Made by a program: the position numbers and the translations under genes
Shown: piece after piece, positions 25,744 through 35,659 of the stretch
Layout of the letters: each line of letters starts with the position of its first letter
Numbering within the stretch: the first letter of the stretch is position 1
The notes under the pieces: model-generated
Told to the model about the DNA's origin: nothing
Databases searched by the model: none
Seen by the model: only the letters and a program-made list of their open reading frames with translations
Source of the DNA: Andreprevotia lacus DSM 23236
GTDB lineage: Bacteria > Pseudomonadota > Gammaproteobacteria > Burkholderiales > Chitinibacteraceae
Reading direction: 5' to 3'
Assembly: GCF_900176275.1 (NCBI RefSeq)
Contig: NZ_FWXD01000002.1
Location: 195,985 to 259,984, forward strand
DNA length: 64,000 nt

Positions 25744-27357
25744 ATGAATGCCGAGCCCCCCTCCCAATATCTGGTTGATGAGCTGAACCAGCAAGCGCGT
25801 GCCATGTACTGCGACCGCAGCCATGCTGCACGCGTGCTGGCCGAGCAGGCGTGCAGCATGGCAGTGTCCATCGACTACCATTTCGGCTATGTCGAAGGGC
25901 TGCTCAATCAGGCGCGCGCGCAGATCCTGCAGGGCGCCTATGCCGAGGCGATTGCGCTGATGCGGCACAGCATGTTTCTGGGCGAGGAATATGGCTACAA
26001 GATCCATGTGGCGGAATGCCTGCAGGAAATCGCACGTGCGCACTATGTATTGGCCGAATATGACACCGCGCTCGAGTACTGGGCGTCCTGTCTGAGTGCC
26101 TCGCTCGATGCCGAGGCGCACGAAGCCTATGTGCGCGCGCAGATCGGCATGGGGCAGATCTATTTCGCCCACGATGATTTCCAGTCGGCCTATGAGCACC
26201 ACCTCAAGGCCGAAGAGGGCCTGACCGCGCTGGACAACGACAACCTCAAGGTCGCGGTGTTGATCAATCTGGGCGTGGACCTGCACCGGCTCGACCGTTG
26301 CGACGAGGCGCTGCAACCGCTGCAACAGGCGCTGCGCATGGTCGAGCAGCGCATGCACCGTGAGTACGAGGCCGATACCTACAGCGGCATCGGCCACATC
26401 TATCTGACTCAGGGCCGGCTGGACGATGCCGAGCAATGCCTGCTGCATGCGTGGGAGGTCAACCGCGACCACGGCCACCTGTGGGGCGAGGCATTCAACC
26501 AGTTACTGCTGGGCAAGCTGGCGCGGGCGCGCGGCAACGAAATCCGCGCGCTGGAGCTGTTGTTGAAGGCGCAACAGCAGGCAGAGGCCATTGCGGCGGC
26601 GCATCTGCAGTTCCAGATCGACGAGCAGCTCAGCTACATCTATGAGGCGCTGGGCCAGCCGCATGAGGCCCTGGCGGCCTATCGTGCCTATCATCGCGGC
26701 TATCTGGCCATCTTGCGCCAGTCGTCGCCGCAAAAGCTGCGCATGCTGCAGATGCAGCTGGAAATGGAAAAGGCCAGGCTGGAAAACGCCCTGCTCAGGC
26801 AGCAGCGTGCCAGCCAGCACAAGGAACTCAAGCGGGTCGAGAAAATGGCCTGTCAGGACGCGCTGACCGGCGTGCTCAACCGGCGCGGCATCGACATGCA
26901 GGGCAATCAGCTGTTCATGCGCGCGCGCGACGAGGTCAAGCCGCTGGTGGTGCTGATGATAGACATCGACCACTTCAAGCGCGTCAACGACCAGTACGGC
27001 CACGCGCTGGGCGACAAGGTGCTGCGCCAGGTGGCTGCGCTGATCAAGTCCGGCTGCCGCCAGGATGATCTGGTGGCGCGCTATGGCGGCGAAGAGTTTC
27101 TGGTGATGCTGCCCGGGCGCCGCTGTGCCGATGCCTTCGACGTGGCCGAGCGCCTGCGCGGCCTGATCGGCGGCTGGTCGTGGACGCGCATCCACCCCGA
27201 CCTGACCCTGACCATCAGTGTTGGCATTGCCGAGTGCGGGCTGGAAAGCACGCTGGCGCCACTGCTGGATCGGGCTGACCGGCAGCTGTACCGGGCCAAG
27301 GCTGCAGGCCGCAACCGGGTGGTGATGGAACCCGAGCTTGATGCCGCGCAACCGTAA
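25744..27357 (+). CDS. TPR-GGDEF diguanylate cyclase, paralogue 3
   Basis: This 537-aa soluble protein joins about 330 residues of TPR repeats to a coiled-coil segment (MLQMQLEMEKARLENALLRQ) and a GGDEF domain (DALTGVLNRRGID; active-site RYGGEEF). The I-site is intact as RQDD nine residues before GGEEF, so c-di-GMP should inhibit it. The TPR half probably senses a protein or peptide partner. It is the only enzymatically equipped member of the local TPR trio and is presumably the ancestor or the output module. Confidence 0.92.
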   Translation: MNAEPPSQYLVDELNQQARAMYCDRSHAARVLAEQACSMAVSIDYHFGYVEGLLNQARAQILQGAYAEAIALMRHSMFLGEEYGYKIHVAECLQEIARAHYVLAEYDTALEYWASCLSASLDAEAHEAYVRAQIGMGQIYFAHDDFQSAYEHHLKAEEGLTALDNDNLKVAVLINLGVDLHRLDRCDEALQPLQQALRMVEQRMHREYEADTYSGIGHIYLTQGRLDDAEQCLLHAWEVNRDHGHLWGEAFNQLLLGKLARARGNEIRALELLLKAQQQAEAIAAAHLQFQIDEQLSYIYEALGQPHEALAAYRAYHRGYLAILRQSSPQKLRMLQMQLEMEKARLENALLRQQRASQHKELKRVEKMACQDALTGVLNRRGIDMQGNQLFMRARDEVKPLVVLMIDIDHFKRVNDQYGHALGDKVLRQVAALIKSGCRQDDLVARYGGEEFLVMLPGRRCADAFDVAERLRGLIGGWSWTRIHPDLTLTISVGIAECGLESTLAPLLDRADRQLYRAKAAGRNRVVMEPELDAAQP

Positions 27358-27444
27358 GCGCAAAAACCATAAGCAAATTGGGGCTTAAGGCCGGGTTTTT
27401 TCCGGTAAAATCCGATCTTTAGCAGCCCTGCGAGATCGCCTGCA

Positions 27445-30400
27445 ATGCCCGATCACACCCTCGCCGACCAGACCGGAACCGTTCTGCCGCACGCGGCCGA
27501 GCGCCTGCGTGAAATCCCGTACAACTACACGTCGTTCTCCGACCGCGAAATCGTCATTCGCCTGCTCGGCCACGATGGTTGGCGGGTGCTGGATGAATTG
27601 CGCCAGCAACGGGTAACCGGCCGATCCGCGCGCATGTTGTTCGAGGTGCTGGGCGATGTATGGGTCGTCAAGCGCAACCCGTACCTGCAGGACGACCTGC
27701 TCGAGAATCCCAAGCGTCTCAAGCTGCTGACGACGGCCATGCGCCACCGTCTGACCGAAATCGAGAAGCGCCGCCAGGACAATCTGCAGGTGGGCCAGCT
27801 GGTGGCCAAGGCACACGGTGCAGTCGACGCGTTCGAGCGTGAGTTCCACGATGTGGCGGCGCTGCGCAAGAAAGTGCTCAAGCGCATGAGCGGCCACACC
27901 CGTCGCGACAACATCTGCTTCGATGGTCTGGCGCGTGTGTCGCACGTCACCGACGCCACCGACTGGCGCGTAGAGTATCCCTTCGTGGTGCTGGCACCCG
28001 ATACCGAAGAGGAAATGGCGCCGCTGGTGGCCGCCTGTATCGAGCTGGGGCTGACCGTGATTCCACGTGGCGGCGGTACCGGCTATACCGGCGGCGCCGT
28101 GCCGCTGACGCCGCTGTCGGCCGTCATCAACACCGAAAAGCTGGATCGCCACAACGGCGTCGAGTTCATCGACATTCCCGGCCATAGCAAGAAGGTCGCC
28201 ACCATCCAGTGTGGCGCCGGCGTGGTGACGCGCCGCGTGATGGAAGCCGCCGAAGATGCCGGCCTGGTGTTCGCCGTTGACCCGACCTCGGCTGATGCCT
28301 CGTGCATCGGCGGCAACGTGGCCATGAATGCCGGCGGCAAAAAGGCCGTGTTGTGGGGCACCGCGCTCGACAACCTCGTGTCGTGGAAAATGGTCGACCC
28401 GGACGGCAACTGGAAATTCATCGAGCGGCAGGACCAGAACCTCGGCAAGATCCACGATGCCGAGAAGGCATCCTTCCGCGTCACCACCTACAAGCCCGAT
28501 GGCAAGACGGTGCTGAACGAAGAAACCCTGGTCATTCCGGGCAAGCAGTTCCGCAAGGTGGGGCTGGGCAAGGACGTGACCGACAAATTCCTCGCCGGTC
28601 TGCCGGGCGTGCAGAAAGAGGGCACTGACGGGCTGATTACCAGCGCGCGCTTCGTGCTGCACCGCATGCCCAACCATATCCGCACCGTCTGCCTGGAGTT
28701 CTTCGGCGAGGTCAGCCGCGCCGTGCCGTCCATCGTCGAGATCAAGGATTACCTCGACGCGCACCCGGCCGTGCAGCTGGCCGGCCTGGAGCACCTGGAC
28801 TGGCGCTATGTGCGTGCGGTGGGCTATGCCACCAAGGCCAAGAGCAAGGGGCGGCCCAAGATGGTGCTGATCGCCGACATCGTGTCGGACGATGAAATCG
28901 CGCTGGGCGAGGCCGCATCGCAGGTAGTGCGTCTTGCCAACGCACGCGGTGGCGAAGGCTTCATCGCTGCCAGTGCCGAGCAGCGCAAGAAATTCTGGCT
29001 GGATCGCGCCCGCACGGCCGCGATTGCCAAGCACACCAACGCGTTCAAGATCAACGAGGACGTGGTGATTCCGCTGCCGCGCCTCGGTGAGTATTCGGAT
29101 GCCATCGAGCGCATCAACATCGAGCTGTCGATCGACAACAAGCTGGAATTGCTCGACACGCTGCAAGCCTTCTTCTCGCAAGGCACCTTGCCGGTCGACT
29201 TTGCCGATACGCCGCTGTCGCGCGAGGCGCTGGTGGGCGAGCGCCGCGAGGCCGCCCTGGAGCTGATCACGCGTGCCCGCACGCACTGGCAATGGGTGCG
29301 TGATCACCTCGATGACGCCTTCGAGGCCTATACCGCCAACTTTGCCGGCATGCCGCTGGAAAAGCAGCTCAGCGCCGAAGAAATGCCGCAAAGCGTATTC
29401 CTGGCGCTGCGTGACTTCGTGTTGCGCATCTCGTGGAAGCGCGAGCTGCTGAGCGATCTGGAAGCCATGTTCTCCAGCCGCAACGAAAAGCCGATTCTGG
29501 ATGCCGTGCTGGCCATTCACCAGCAAGTGCTCAAGGGCCGTACCTGGGTGGCGCTGCACATGCATGCCGGCGATGGCAACGTGCACACCAACCTGCCGGT
29601 GAACTCGGACGACTACGCCATGCTGCAGCGTGCCCACAAGGCCGTGGCACGCATCATGCAGGTGGCGCGTGACCTGAACGGCGTGATTTCGGGCGAACAC
29701 GGCATCGGCATCACCAAGTATGAATTCCTGACCCGCGACGAGCTGGCGCCGTTCGAAGCCTACAAGGCCAAGGTCGATCCGCAGGGGCGTTTCAACAAGG
29801 GCAAGCTGCTGCCGGGCGCCGACCTGGAAAACGCCTATACACCGTCGTTCAGCCTGATGGGCGCAGAATCGCTGATCCTTGAGCAATCGGACATCGGCGC
29901 GATTTCCGACTCGATCAAGGACTGCCTGCGCTGCGGCAAGTGCAAACCGGTGTGCACCACGCACGTGCCGCGTGCCAACCTGCTGTACAGCCCGCGCAAC
30001 AAGATCCTGGCCACTGGCCTGTTGACCGAAGCTTTCCTGTACGAAGAGCAGACGCGCCGTGGTGTGTCGCTCAAGCACTTCGACGAGCTGGGCGATGTGG
30101 CTGACCATTGCACGGTCTGCCACCGCTGCGTGAACCCGTGCCCGGTCAAGATCGACTTTGGCGACGTATCGGTGGCGATGCGCAATTTCCTGCGCAAGGA
30201 AGGCAAGAAGAAGTTCAACCCGGTATCGGCACTGGGCATGGCCTTCCTCACGCTGAAAGACCCGGCCACCATCAAGCTGGTGCGCAAGGTGTCGATCGAG
30301 TGGGGCGTGAAGGCGCAGCGCATCGGCTATGCGCTGGGCAAGAAGCTGGGGCTGACCAATGCGATCAAGAAGCAGCCGCCCGCCACCCTGGGCAAGCCGC

Positions 30401-31347
30401 CGATCAAGACGCAGATCATCCACTTCATCAACAAGCCCATGCCGGGCAAGTTGCCGAAGAAGACCGCACGTGCGCTGCTGGATGTGGAAGATGCAGCCAC
30501 CATCCCGGTGATCCGCAACCCCAAGCTGGCGATGGAAGAGCAGGAATCGGTGTTCTACTTCCCGGGTTGTGGTTCGGAGCGCCTGTTCAGCCAGGTGGGC
30601 CTCGCCACGCAGGCCATGCTGTGGCACGTCGGCGCCACCACGGTGCTGCCGCCGGGCTATCTGTGCTGCGGCTATCCACAGGCGGCTGCGGGGCAGGCTG
30701 ACAAGGGCGAGAAAATCACCACCGACAACCGCGTGCTGTTCCACCGCATGGCCAATACGCTGAACTATCTCGACATCAAGACGGTGATCGTCAGTTGCGG
30801 CACGTGCATGGACCAGCTGCAAAAGTACCAGTTCGAGCAGATTTTCCCCGGCTGCCGCCTGCTGGACATCCATGAATACCTGCTGGAAAAGGGCGTGCGC
30901 CTAGAGGGCGTGGCTGGCACGCAGTACATGTACCATGAACCGTGCCATACACCGATGAAGCAGTACAAGGGTATCGACGTGGCCAACCAGCTGATGGGCA
31001 CGCAGGTGGACCTGAATGACCGCTGCTGCGGCGAATCGGGCACTTTCGGTACTTCGCAGCCGCATATCGCCACCCAGGTCCGCTTCCGCAAGGAAGAGGA
31101 AATGATCAAGGGTGCCGAAAAAGCGCGTGCACGCGCCGCTGAACAAGGTACAACTCAGGATGCAAATGTGAAAATCCTCACAAGTTGCCCGTCCTGTCTG
31201 CAGGGCTTGCAGCGGTATGATGACGATGCCGGCACCACCGCCGATTACATCGTGGTCGAGATCGCCAAGCATGTGCTGGGCAACGACTGGATGCCCGAAT
31301 ATGTGGAAAAAGCACGCAACGGCGGTATCGAACGCGTGCTGCTTTGA
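27445..31347 (+). CDS. DUF3683 FAD-linked oxidoreductase fused to 4Fe-4S and CCG domains
   Basis: This 1300-aa protein is the betaproteobacterial multidomain flavoenzyme of the D-lactate/glycolate/2-hydroxy-acid dehydrogenase superfamily. Residues 1-170 form a DUF3683-like region. An FAD-binding PCMH domain follows ([15 protein letters not shown] near 210), then an FAD-oxidase C-terminal domain to about 800 ([23 protein letters not shown]). Two 4Fe-4S motifs come next ([11 protein letters not shown] near 827, [12 protein letters not shown] near 889). The last part carries CCG-type cysteine clusters ([25 protein letters not shown]). It should oxidise a D-2-hydroxy acid and pass electrons to the membrane pool. 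The exact substrate is not visible. A hairpin terminator follows. Confidence 0.88.
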   Translation: MPDHTLADQTGTVLPHAAERLREIPYNYTSFSDREIVIRLLGHDGWRVLDELRQQRVTGRSARMLFEVLGDVWVVKRNPYLQDDLLENPKRLKLLTTAMRHRLTEIEKRRQDNLQVGQLVAKAHGAVDAFEREFHDVAALRKKVLKRMSGHTRRDNICFDGLARVSHVTDATDWRVEYPFVVLAPDTEEEMAPLVAACIELGLTVIPRGGGTGYTGGAVPLTPLSAVINTEKLDRHNGVEFIDIPGHSKKVATIQCGAGVVTRRVMEAAEDAGLVFAVDPTSADASCIGGNVAMNAGGKKAVLWGTALDNLVSWKMVDPDGNWKFIERQDQNLGKIHDAEKASFRVTTYKPDGKTVLNEETLVIPGKQFRKVGLGKDVTDKFLAGLPGVQKEGTDGLITSARFVLHRMPNHIRTVCLEFFGEVSRAVPSIVEIKDYLDAHPAVQLAGLEHLDWRYVRAVGYATKAKSKGRPKMVLIADIVSDDEIALGEAASQVVRLANARGGEGFIAASAEQRKKFWLDRARTAAIAKHTNAFKINEDVVIPLPRLGEYSDAIERINIELSIDNKLELLDTLQAFFSQGTLPVDFADTPLSREALVGERREAALELITRARTHWQWVRDHLDDAFEAYTANFAGMPLEKQLSAEEMPQSVFLALRDFVLRISWKRELLSDLEAMFSSRNEKPILDAVLAIHQQVLKGRTWVALHMHAGDGNVHTNLPVNSDDYAMLQRAHKAVARIMQVARDLNGVISGEHGIGITKYEFLTRDELAPFEAYKAKVDPQGRFNKGKLLPGADLENAYTPSFSLMGAESLILEQSDIGAISDSIKDCLRCGKCKPVCTTHVPRANLLYSPRNKILATGLLTEAFLYEEQTRRGVSLKHFDELGDVADHCTVCHRCVNPCPVKIDFGDVSVAMRNFLRKEGKKKFNPVSALGMAFLTLKDPATIKLVRKVSIEWGVKAQRIGYALGKKLGLTNAIKKQPPATLGKPPIKTQIIHFINKPMPGKLPKKTARALLDVEDAATIPVIRNPKLAMEEQESVFYFPGCGSERLFSQVGLATQAMLWHVGATTVLPPGYLCCGYPQAAAGQADKGEKITTDNRVLFHRMANTLNYLDIKTVIVSCGTCMDQLQKYQFEQIFPGCRLLDIHEYLLEKGVRLEGVAGTQYMYHEPCHTPMKQYKGIDVANQLMGTQVDLNDRCCGESGTFGTSQPHIATQVRFRKEEEMIKGAEKARARAAEQGTTQDANVKILTSCPSCLQGLQRYDDDAGTTADYIVVEIAKHVLGNDWMPEYVEKARNGGIERVLL

Positions 31348-31371
31348 GTCTGGATACAAAGTCAGCAAAAT

Positions 31372-31405
31372 AACGGGGGTGTGACCGCAAGGTTACGCCC
31401 CCGTT
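31372..31405 (+). terminator. hairpin terminator after the 1300-aa oxidoreductase gene
   Basis: AACGGGGG-t-GTGACC pairs with GGTTAC-g-CCCCCGTT around a GCAA tetraloop, about 25 bp past the stop. The following T-rich tract is short (GTTTA). Confidence 0.75.
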
Positions 31406-31456
31406 GTTTATCCGGCCCGCTTGTTCAATAATCCTGCCCAGCATAAGGAAATGACG

Positions 31457-31885
31457 ATGGATGCGCAGTGTGTACTCTGCCAGGAGGCAGGTGGGGAAGT
31501 GTTGGCCGGTGACGAGATGTGCCGGGTGATACTGGCCAATGAACCGGGCTATCCGGGCCTGTGCCGGGTGGTACTCAACGCGCATGTCGCCGAGATGACC
31601 GAGTTGCCTGCCGAGCAGCAAATCGCGCTGATGCAACGCGTGTTTGCCGTAGAGAGGGTAATCCGGGCTACACTTGATCCAGACAAGATCAATCTGGCCA
31701 GTTTGGGCAATGTCGTGCCGCATCTGCATTGGCATGTCATCCCGCGCTGGCATGGTGACCGCCATTTTCCGGACCCGATCTGGGCAGCCCCGCGCCGCCC
31801 CGATGCCGTGTCGCCGGTGACGGCGGCCCAACTGACACAATTGCGCGCGCAAATTCGCGTATTGTTTGACGCCTCGCTCGCATAG
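31457..31885 (+). CDS. HIT-family nucleotide hydrolase
   Basis: This 142-aa protein carries the histidine-triad signature HLHWHVIPR and the conserved lead-in NLASLGNVVP. HIT proteins hydrolyse or transfer nucleotides from dinucleotides or AMP conjugates. An N-terminal CxxC (CVLC) could bind zinc, as in some HIT proteins. The ATG at 31457 is 7 bp from AAGGAA; an ATG two codons earlier is too close. The next gene follows 8 bp downstream, so the two are probably cotranscribed. Confidence 0.88.
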   Translation: MDAQCVLCQEAGGEVLAGDEMCRVILANEPGYPGLCRVVLNAHVAEMTELPAEQQIALMQRVFAVERVIRATLDPDKINLASLGNVVPHLHWHVIPRWHGDRHFPDPIWAAPRRPDAVSPVTAAQLTQLRAQIRVLFDASLA

Positions 31886-31893
31886 GATTGGTG

Positions 31894-33522
31894 ATGACTG
31901 ACCTGACGCGCCTGCCTGCAGCTACCGGCCTGACCACGCCGCCATTTGAAGATGCCCGGTCTGCCAAGGCCTGGCTGCAGCTGCTGCCCCTGATCAATGC
32001 ACCCGTGGTGCATGCCGAATTCGTTGAAGCGTTCGAAGCACTGCTCGACAGTGCCATCGCACCGTACGAAACGCTGAAAATACTGGAATTGATGCGCGAG
32101 CCCGTGCACCTGACCCAGTCCACGCTGATTGACCGCATCGTCGGCCGCGCATTGCCGCTGGCACCGGACGAAGAAAAAACCTGGCGCGGTGTGGGCCAGC
32201 TGTGGGGCCTGCTGGGGCGTGTCTATGCGCGCTGCTGGCGTGCCGCGCTGGAAGGCGACGAAGGCACTGCCGAGCACAAGGCGCTGCTGGCGCAGCGCAG
32301 CCTGCGCTACCTCAGCCTGCAGGCGCGTGAATCACTGCTGGTGTTCCAGCCTATTCCGACCCCGTTGTGGGAAGACCTGTTTGGCTACTATCAGCTGGCC
32401 GAAACGCACCAGCTGAGCGAAAAGCCGGCCAAGGACAGCCTGATGACCCTGTCCGGCGTGGCAACGCCGCAACAGGTATTCATCCAGGTGCTGTTGCTGT
32501 CGGCGGCATCGCCGTTCCACTTCACCGGCCGGCAAATCCTGTGGCTGGACGAGCGCCTGCCCATGCTGGCGCAGCGTGCGCCGCTGTCCGAGCTGGCGCC
32601 GTCGTTGCCGGGGCGTGGCAGCCTGCAGGTCGATCTGGCCGAGCCGGGCCCGCCGCGCCGCGTCGAGCCGCGCCTGTCCGGCCCGACCATCCGCGAGCTG
32701 GACACCTTCCAGTTGGCGCAGGCGCTGTCGCGTCGCATCAAGCTGCTGCGCCAGGGCGAGAACCCCGAGAAGCTCGGCCTGGGCACCCAGTTTGCCGGCA
32801 GCGTGATCGAAGGGCTGCTGGTGGATGTATACCGCACCTGGTGTGAGCACCCGAGCGAGCGCTCGGTGCGCCACCGTACTGATCGCAGCATCGAAGTGGT
32901 ATTCGGCCTGACCAAACAGGCCGCCCTGATCGGCGGCAGCGAGTTCGGCCCGCCGGACGACGGCCCCAGTTCGCTCAAGGAAGAAGATGCCGTGCGCTTT
33001 GCGCTGTTTGGCCAGCGTTCGCCGGCCGGCGTGAAGCCCAAGGTGGATGCGCCGGTGCGCGAGCCATGGCATGTGCGCAACGAATCGGCCCAAGGCTTGC
33101 GACTGGCGCGCCGCGCTACGGATGGCACCCGCATTGCGCTGCAACAGCTTATCGTGGTCGATCTGGACGGCAAGTTCTTTGCCGCCGTGGTGCGCTGGCT
33201 GCAACAGGAAGATCACGAGGGCGAGCCGTGGCTGTCCATCGGTGTGCGCCTGCTGCCGGGCCAACCGGCTGCGGCCATGCTGCGCCCGGTCGAGCTGGCG
33301 CATTCGGACCGCCGTGGCTGGAACGAAGGCATGTCGCTGCCGCCGGTGACCTCGCTCAAGGCACCGCAAAGCCTGCTGGTGCCGGTGGGCTGGTTCCGCC
33401 GTGGCCGACTGGTCGAGTGGTGGGATGGCGAGCAGATCCGCAAGGTGCGCGTCGAAACACTGCTGGAACGCGGCGTCGATTACGAGCGCGTACACGTGGT
33501 GCCGGCCGGTCAGGCGCGCTGA
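31894..33522 (+). CDS. unknown cytoplasmic protein, possible C-terminal PilZ-like domain, 542 aa
   Basis: I do not recognise this family with certainty. The N-terminal 300 residues are mainly helical (ILELMREPVHLTQSTLIDRI, RSLRYLSLQARESLLVFQP). The C-terminal third is beta-rich: WHVRNESAQGLRLARR, QLIVVDLDGKFFAAVVRWLQ and WLSIGVRLLPG. The order basic cluster, NES-x-GL, then paired strands resembles a degenerate PilZ (c-di-GMP-binding) domain, but the canonical RxxxR and DxSxxG are not clear. There is no signal peptide or membrane helix. The ATG at 31894 is 6 bp from AGGA. It follows the HIT gene by 8 bp. Confidence 0.72.
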   Translation: MTDLTRLPAATGLTTPPFEDARSAKAWLQLLPLINAPVVHAEFVEAFEALLDSAIAPYETLKILELMREPVHLTQSTLIDRIVGRALPLAPDEEKTWRGVGQLWGLLGRVYARCWRAALEGDEGTAEHKALLAQRSLRYLSLQARESLLVFQPIPTPLWEDLFGYYQLAETHQLSEKPAKDSLMTLSGVATPQQVFIQVLLLSAASPFHFTGRQILWLDERLPMLAQRAPLSELAPSLPGRGSLQVDLAEPGPPRRVEPRLSGPTIRELDTFQLAQALSRRIKLLRQGENPEKLGLGTQFAGSVIEGLLVDVYRTWCEHPSERSVRHRTDRSIEVVFGLTKQAALIGGSEFGPPDDGPSSLKEEDAVRFALFGQRSPAGVKPKVDAPVREPWHVRNESAQGLRLARRATDGTRIALQQLIVVDLDGKFFAAVVRWLQQEDHEGEPWLSIGVRLLPGQPAAAMLRPVELAHSDRRGWNEGMSLPPVTSLKAPQSLLVPVGWFRRGRLVEWWDGEQIRKVRVETLLERGVDYERVHVVPAGQAR

Positions 33523-33546
33523 CCGCACGCCGCACAGGCTGTAATG

Positions 33547-33581
33547 CAGACAGGCCATCCTTGGATGGCCTGTCTGTTTTT
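33547..33581 (+). terminator. strong intrinsic terminator
   Basis: A perfect 14-bp stem (CAGACAGGCCATCC / GGATGGCCTGTCTG) with a TT loop is followed by TTTTT. It closes the HIT/542-aa gene transcript. Confidence 0.93.
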
Positions 33582-33756
33582 CGGACTGCGGCGCGGTTGC
33601 CAGCAGGGTTTTGTGTATGGCGCCCACTGGTAATTGCGCGTTGCAAGCAGTGGTTTCCGTACTTTCCCCAATGCCGAATATCCCGATTGGGGGCGGCTTA
33701 CAGGCAGGACTAATGTTTGTGCATTGCACAAGCCATTGCTCATGCCGGAGTCTGCC

Positions 33757-34815
33757 ATGCCACTCGTCTCGCTACGCCAGGTGCTCGATCACGCCGCCGA
33801 TTACGGCTATGGCGTGCCTGCCTTCAACGTCAACAACCTGGAGCAGGTGCAGGCCATCCTGCAGGCGGCCGACGCCACCGACAGCCCGGTCATCCTGCAG
33901 GCCTCGGCCGGTGCGCGCCGCTATGCCGGCGAGAACTTCCTGCAAAAGCTGATCGAGGCGGCGGTAAAGAGCTACCCGCATCTGCTCATCGTCATGCACC
34001 AGGATCACGGCACCACGCCGCAGGTGTGCCGCAGCGCGATGGACATGGGTTTCTCCAGCGTGATGATGGACGGCTCGTTGCGCGAGGACGGCGCCACCCC
34101 GGCCGACTACGACTACAACGTGGCCGTCACGCGCGAGGTAGTGCAGCTGGCGCACGCACGTGGCGTGTCGGTCGAGGGCGAACTGGGCTGTCTGGGCCGG
34201 CTCGATACCGGCGTGGGCGAAGCCGAGGACGGCGTGGGTGCCAACCGTGCGCTGGATCACGATGAATTGCTGACCGATCCGCAGCAGGCGCGTGCCTTTG
34301 TCGCCGCCACGCAGGTCGATGCGCTGGCGATTGCCATTGGCACCAGTCATGGCGCCTACAAGTTCTCTTCCCCACCCACCGGCGCTGTGCTGGCCATAGA
34401 CCGCGTGCGGGAAATCCATCAGGCCATCCCGGAAACGCATCTGGTGCTGCATGGCTCGTCCAGCGTGCCGCAAGAGCTGCTGGAGGAAGTCCGTCGCTAC
34501 GGCGGCGAGCTCAAGCCGACCTGGGGCGTGCCAGTCGAGGAAATCCAGCGCGCCATCCGCTACGGCGTGCGCAAGATCAATATCGACACCGACCTGCGCC
34601 TGGCCATGACCGCGGCCATCCGCCGCCACTTTGCGCTGCACCCGGCCGAGTTCGACCCGCGCGGCTATCTCAAGCCCGCTATCGCCGCCATGCGCGCGGT
34701 GTGCGAAGCGCGCTACGAAGCTTTCGGCAGCGCCGGCCAGGGGTCACGCCTTGCGCCGCTGCCGCTGGAGGCGATGGCGCGCCGCTATGCCGGGCGTCAT
34801 CTGCAGCCCGCATAA
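33757..34815 (+). CDS. fba: class II fructose-1,6-bisphosphate aldolase
   Basis: This 352-aa Zn-dependent enzyme splits fructose-1,6-bisphosphate in glycolysis and runs backwards in gluconeogenesis. Visible features are the substrate and metal motifs [34 protein letters not shown] (His) and LHGSSSVP. The length fits the Calvin-cycle-type subgroup widespread in betaproteobacteria. The ATG at 33757 is 6 bp from CCGGAG. It is flanked on both sides by terminators and is probably monocistronic. Confidence 0.95.
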   Translation: MPLVSLRQVLDHAADYGYGVPAFNVNNLEQVQAILQAADATDSPVILQASAGARRYAGENFLQKLIEAAVKSYPHLLIVMHQDHGTTPQVCRSAMDMGFSSVMMDGSLREDGATPADYDYNVAVTREVVQLAHARGVSVEGELGCLGRLDTGVGEAEDGVGANRALDHDELLTDPQQARAFVAATQVDALAIAIGTSHGAYKFSSPPTGAVLAIDRVREIHQAIPETHLVLHGSSSVPQELLEEVRRYGGELKPTWGVPVEEIQRAIRYGVRKINIDTDLRLAMTAAIRRHFALHPAEFDPRGYLKPAIAAMRAVCEARYEAFGSAGQGSRLAPLPLEAMARRYAGRHLQPA

Positions 34816-34839
34816 GCGGGGGTAAGCGCTGGCCATGCC

Positions 34840-34864
34840 AAGCCCGGCTCATGCCGGGCTTTTG
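34840..34864 (+). terminator. intrinsic terminator after fba
   Basis: AAGCCCGGC, loop TCAT and GCCGGGCTT are followed by TT, then GCATTT, 25 bp past the aldolase stop. Confidence 0.85.
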
Positions 34865-34924
34865 CATTTGCAGGGGGAGGGTACGCTGATACATACCGGC
34901 AGCTGCGGTGCCTGGCGTTGCCGT

Positions 34925-34930
34925 TATACT
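34925..34930 (+). promoter_or_regulatory. -10 element placed for a leaderless transcript
   Basis: TATACT ends 6 bp before the ATG at 34937, so the expected start of transcription coincides with the start codon. No Shine-Dalgarno sequence is present and the -35 region is poor. Confidence 0.45.
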
Positions 34931-34936
34931 CGCGCC

Positions 34937-35659
34937 ATGCAAACCAGACGCCTCCCCATCATCGACGTGCTGCGTGGTTGTGCGGTCACGATGATGATCG
35001 CCTACCACTTCTGCTACGACACCACGCTATTTCGCATCACGCAGTTCCAGTTGCGCGAGCACTGGTTCTGGACCGGCTGGCGCGCCATCATCGTCACGTC
35101 CTTCCTCTTGCTGGTTGGCATCAGTCTGCAACTGGCGCAGCAAGGCTCGGCGCGCGGCTTTGGCAAGCGCTGGCTGCAGATTGCCGGCAGCGCGCTACTG
35201 GTTACCATAGGCAGCCGCTTGATCTTCCCCACCGGCTATATCTATTTCGGCATCCTGCACTTCATCGCCATTGCATCGCTGCTGGGGCGTGCAGCACTGC
35301 CGCTGGGGCGCTGGAATGCCTTGCTGGGGGTTGCGGCGCTGGTGGCGGGCTTGACCCTGCAATCGCCGCTGTTCGATCACAAGGCGCTCAGCTGCCTGGG
35401 TTTCGTGACGCATCTGCCGGAGACCGAGGATTACGTGCCGCTGTTCCCCTGGCTGGGCGTGGTGCTGATCGGCATCGCCGGCGCTGCGCTATGGCAGCGC
35501 CATGGCTATGCGCAGCGGCCACTGGCCCGCGACATCGGCGCGCGTGCGCCACGCTGGCTGGCCTGGCTGGGGCGGCACAGCCTGCTGACTTATCTGCTGC
35601 ACCAGCCGCTGTTGTTTGGCGGGTTCTACGCGGCGCGCTGGCTGGGCATCATTGCCTAG
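34937..35659 (+). CDS. DUF1624 membrane protein (heparan-alpha-glucosaminide acetyltransferase-like)
   Basis: This 240-aa integral membrane protein has about seven predicted helices. It begins RLPIIDVLRGCAVTMMIAYHFCYD, the hallmark of the DUF1624/HGSNAT-catalytic-like family, which may transfer acyl groups across the membrane. The motif FGILHFIAIASLLGR and the C-terminal WLGRHSLLTYLLHQP are also family-typical. Its TAG overlaps the stop of the convergent photolyase gene (shared CTAG). The start is the ATG at 34937; the upstream extension is unsupported. Confidence 0.85.
   Translation: MQTRRLPIIDVLRGCAVTMMIAYHFCYDTTLFRITQFQLREHWFWTGWRAIIVTSFLLLVGISLQLAQQGSARGFGKRWLQIAGSALLVTIGSRLIFPTGYIYFGILHFIAIASLLGRAALPLGRWNALLGVAALVAGLTLQSPLFDHKALSCLGFVTHLPETEDYVPLFPWLGVVLIGIAGAALWQRHGYAQRPLARDIGARAPRWLAWLGRHSLLTYLLHQPLLFGGFYAARWLGIIA

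Noticed and set aside
27385-30873. Very long open frame (over 1100 codons) antisense to the 1300-aa oxidoreductase
   Set aside because: The reading is His/Gln/Arg-rich and low in structure. It mirrors codon bias of the real gene in GC-rich DNA, and the sense strand has clear domains.
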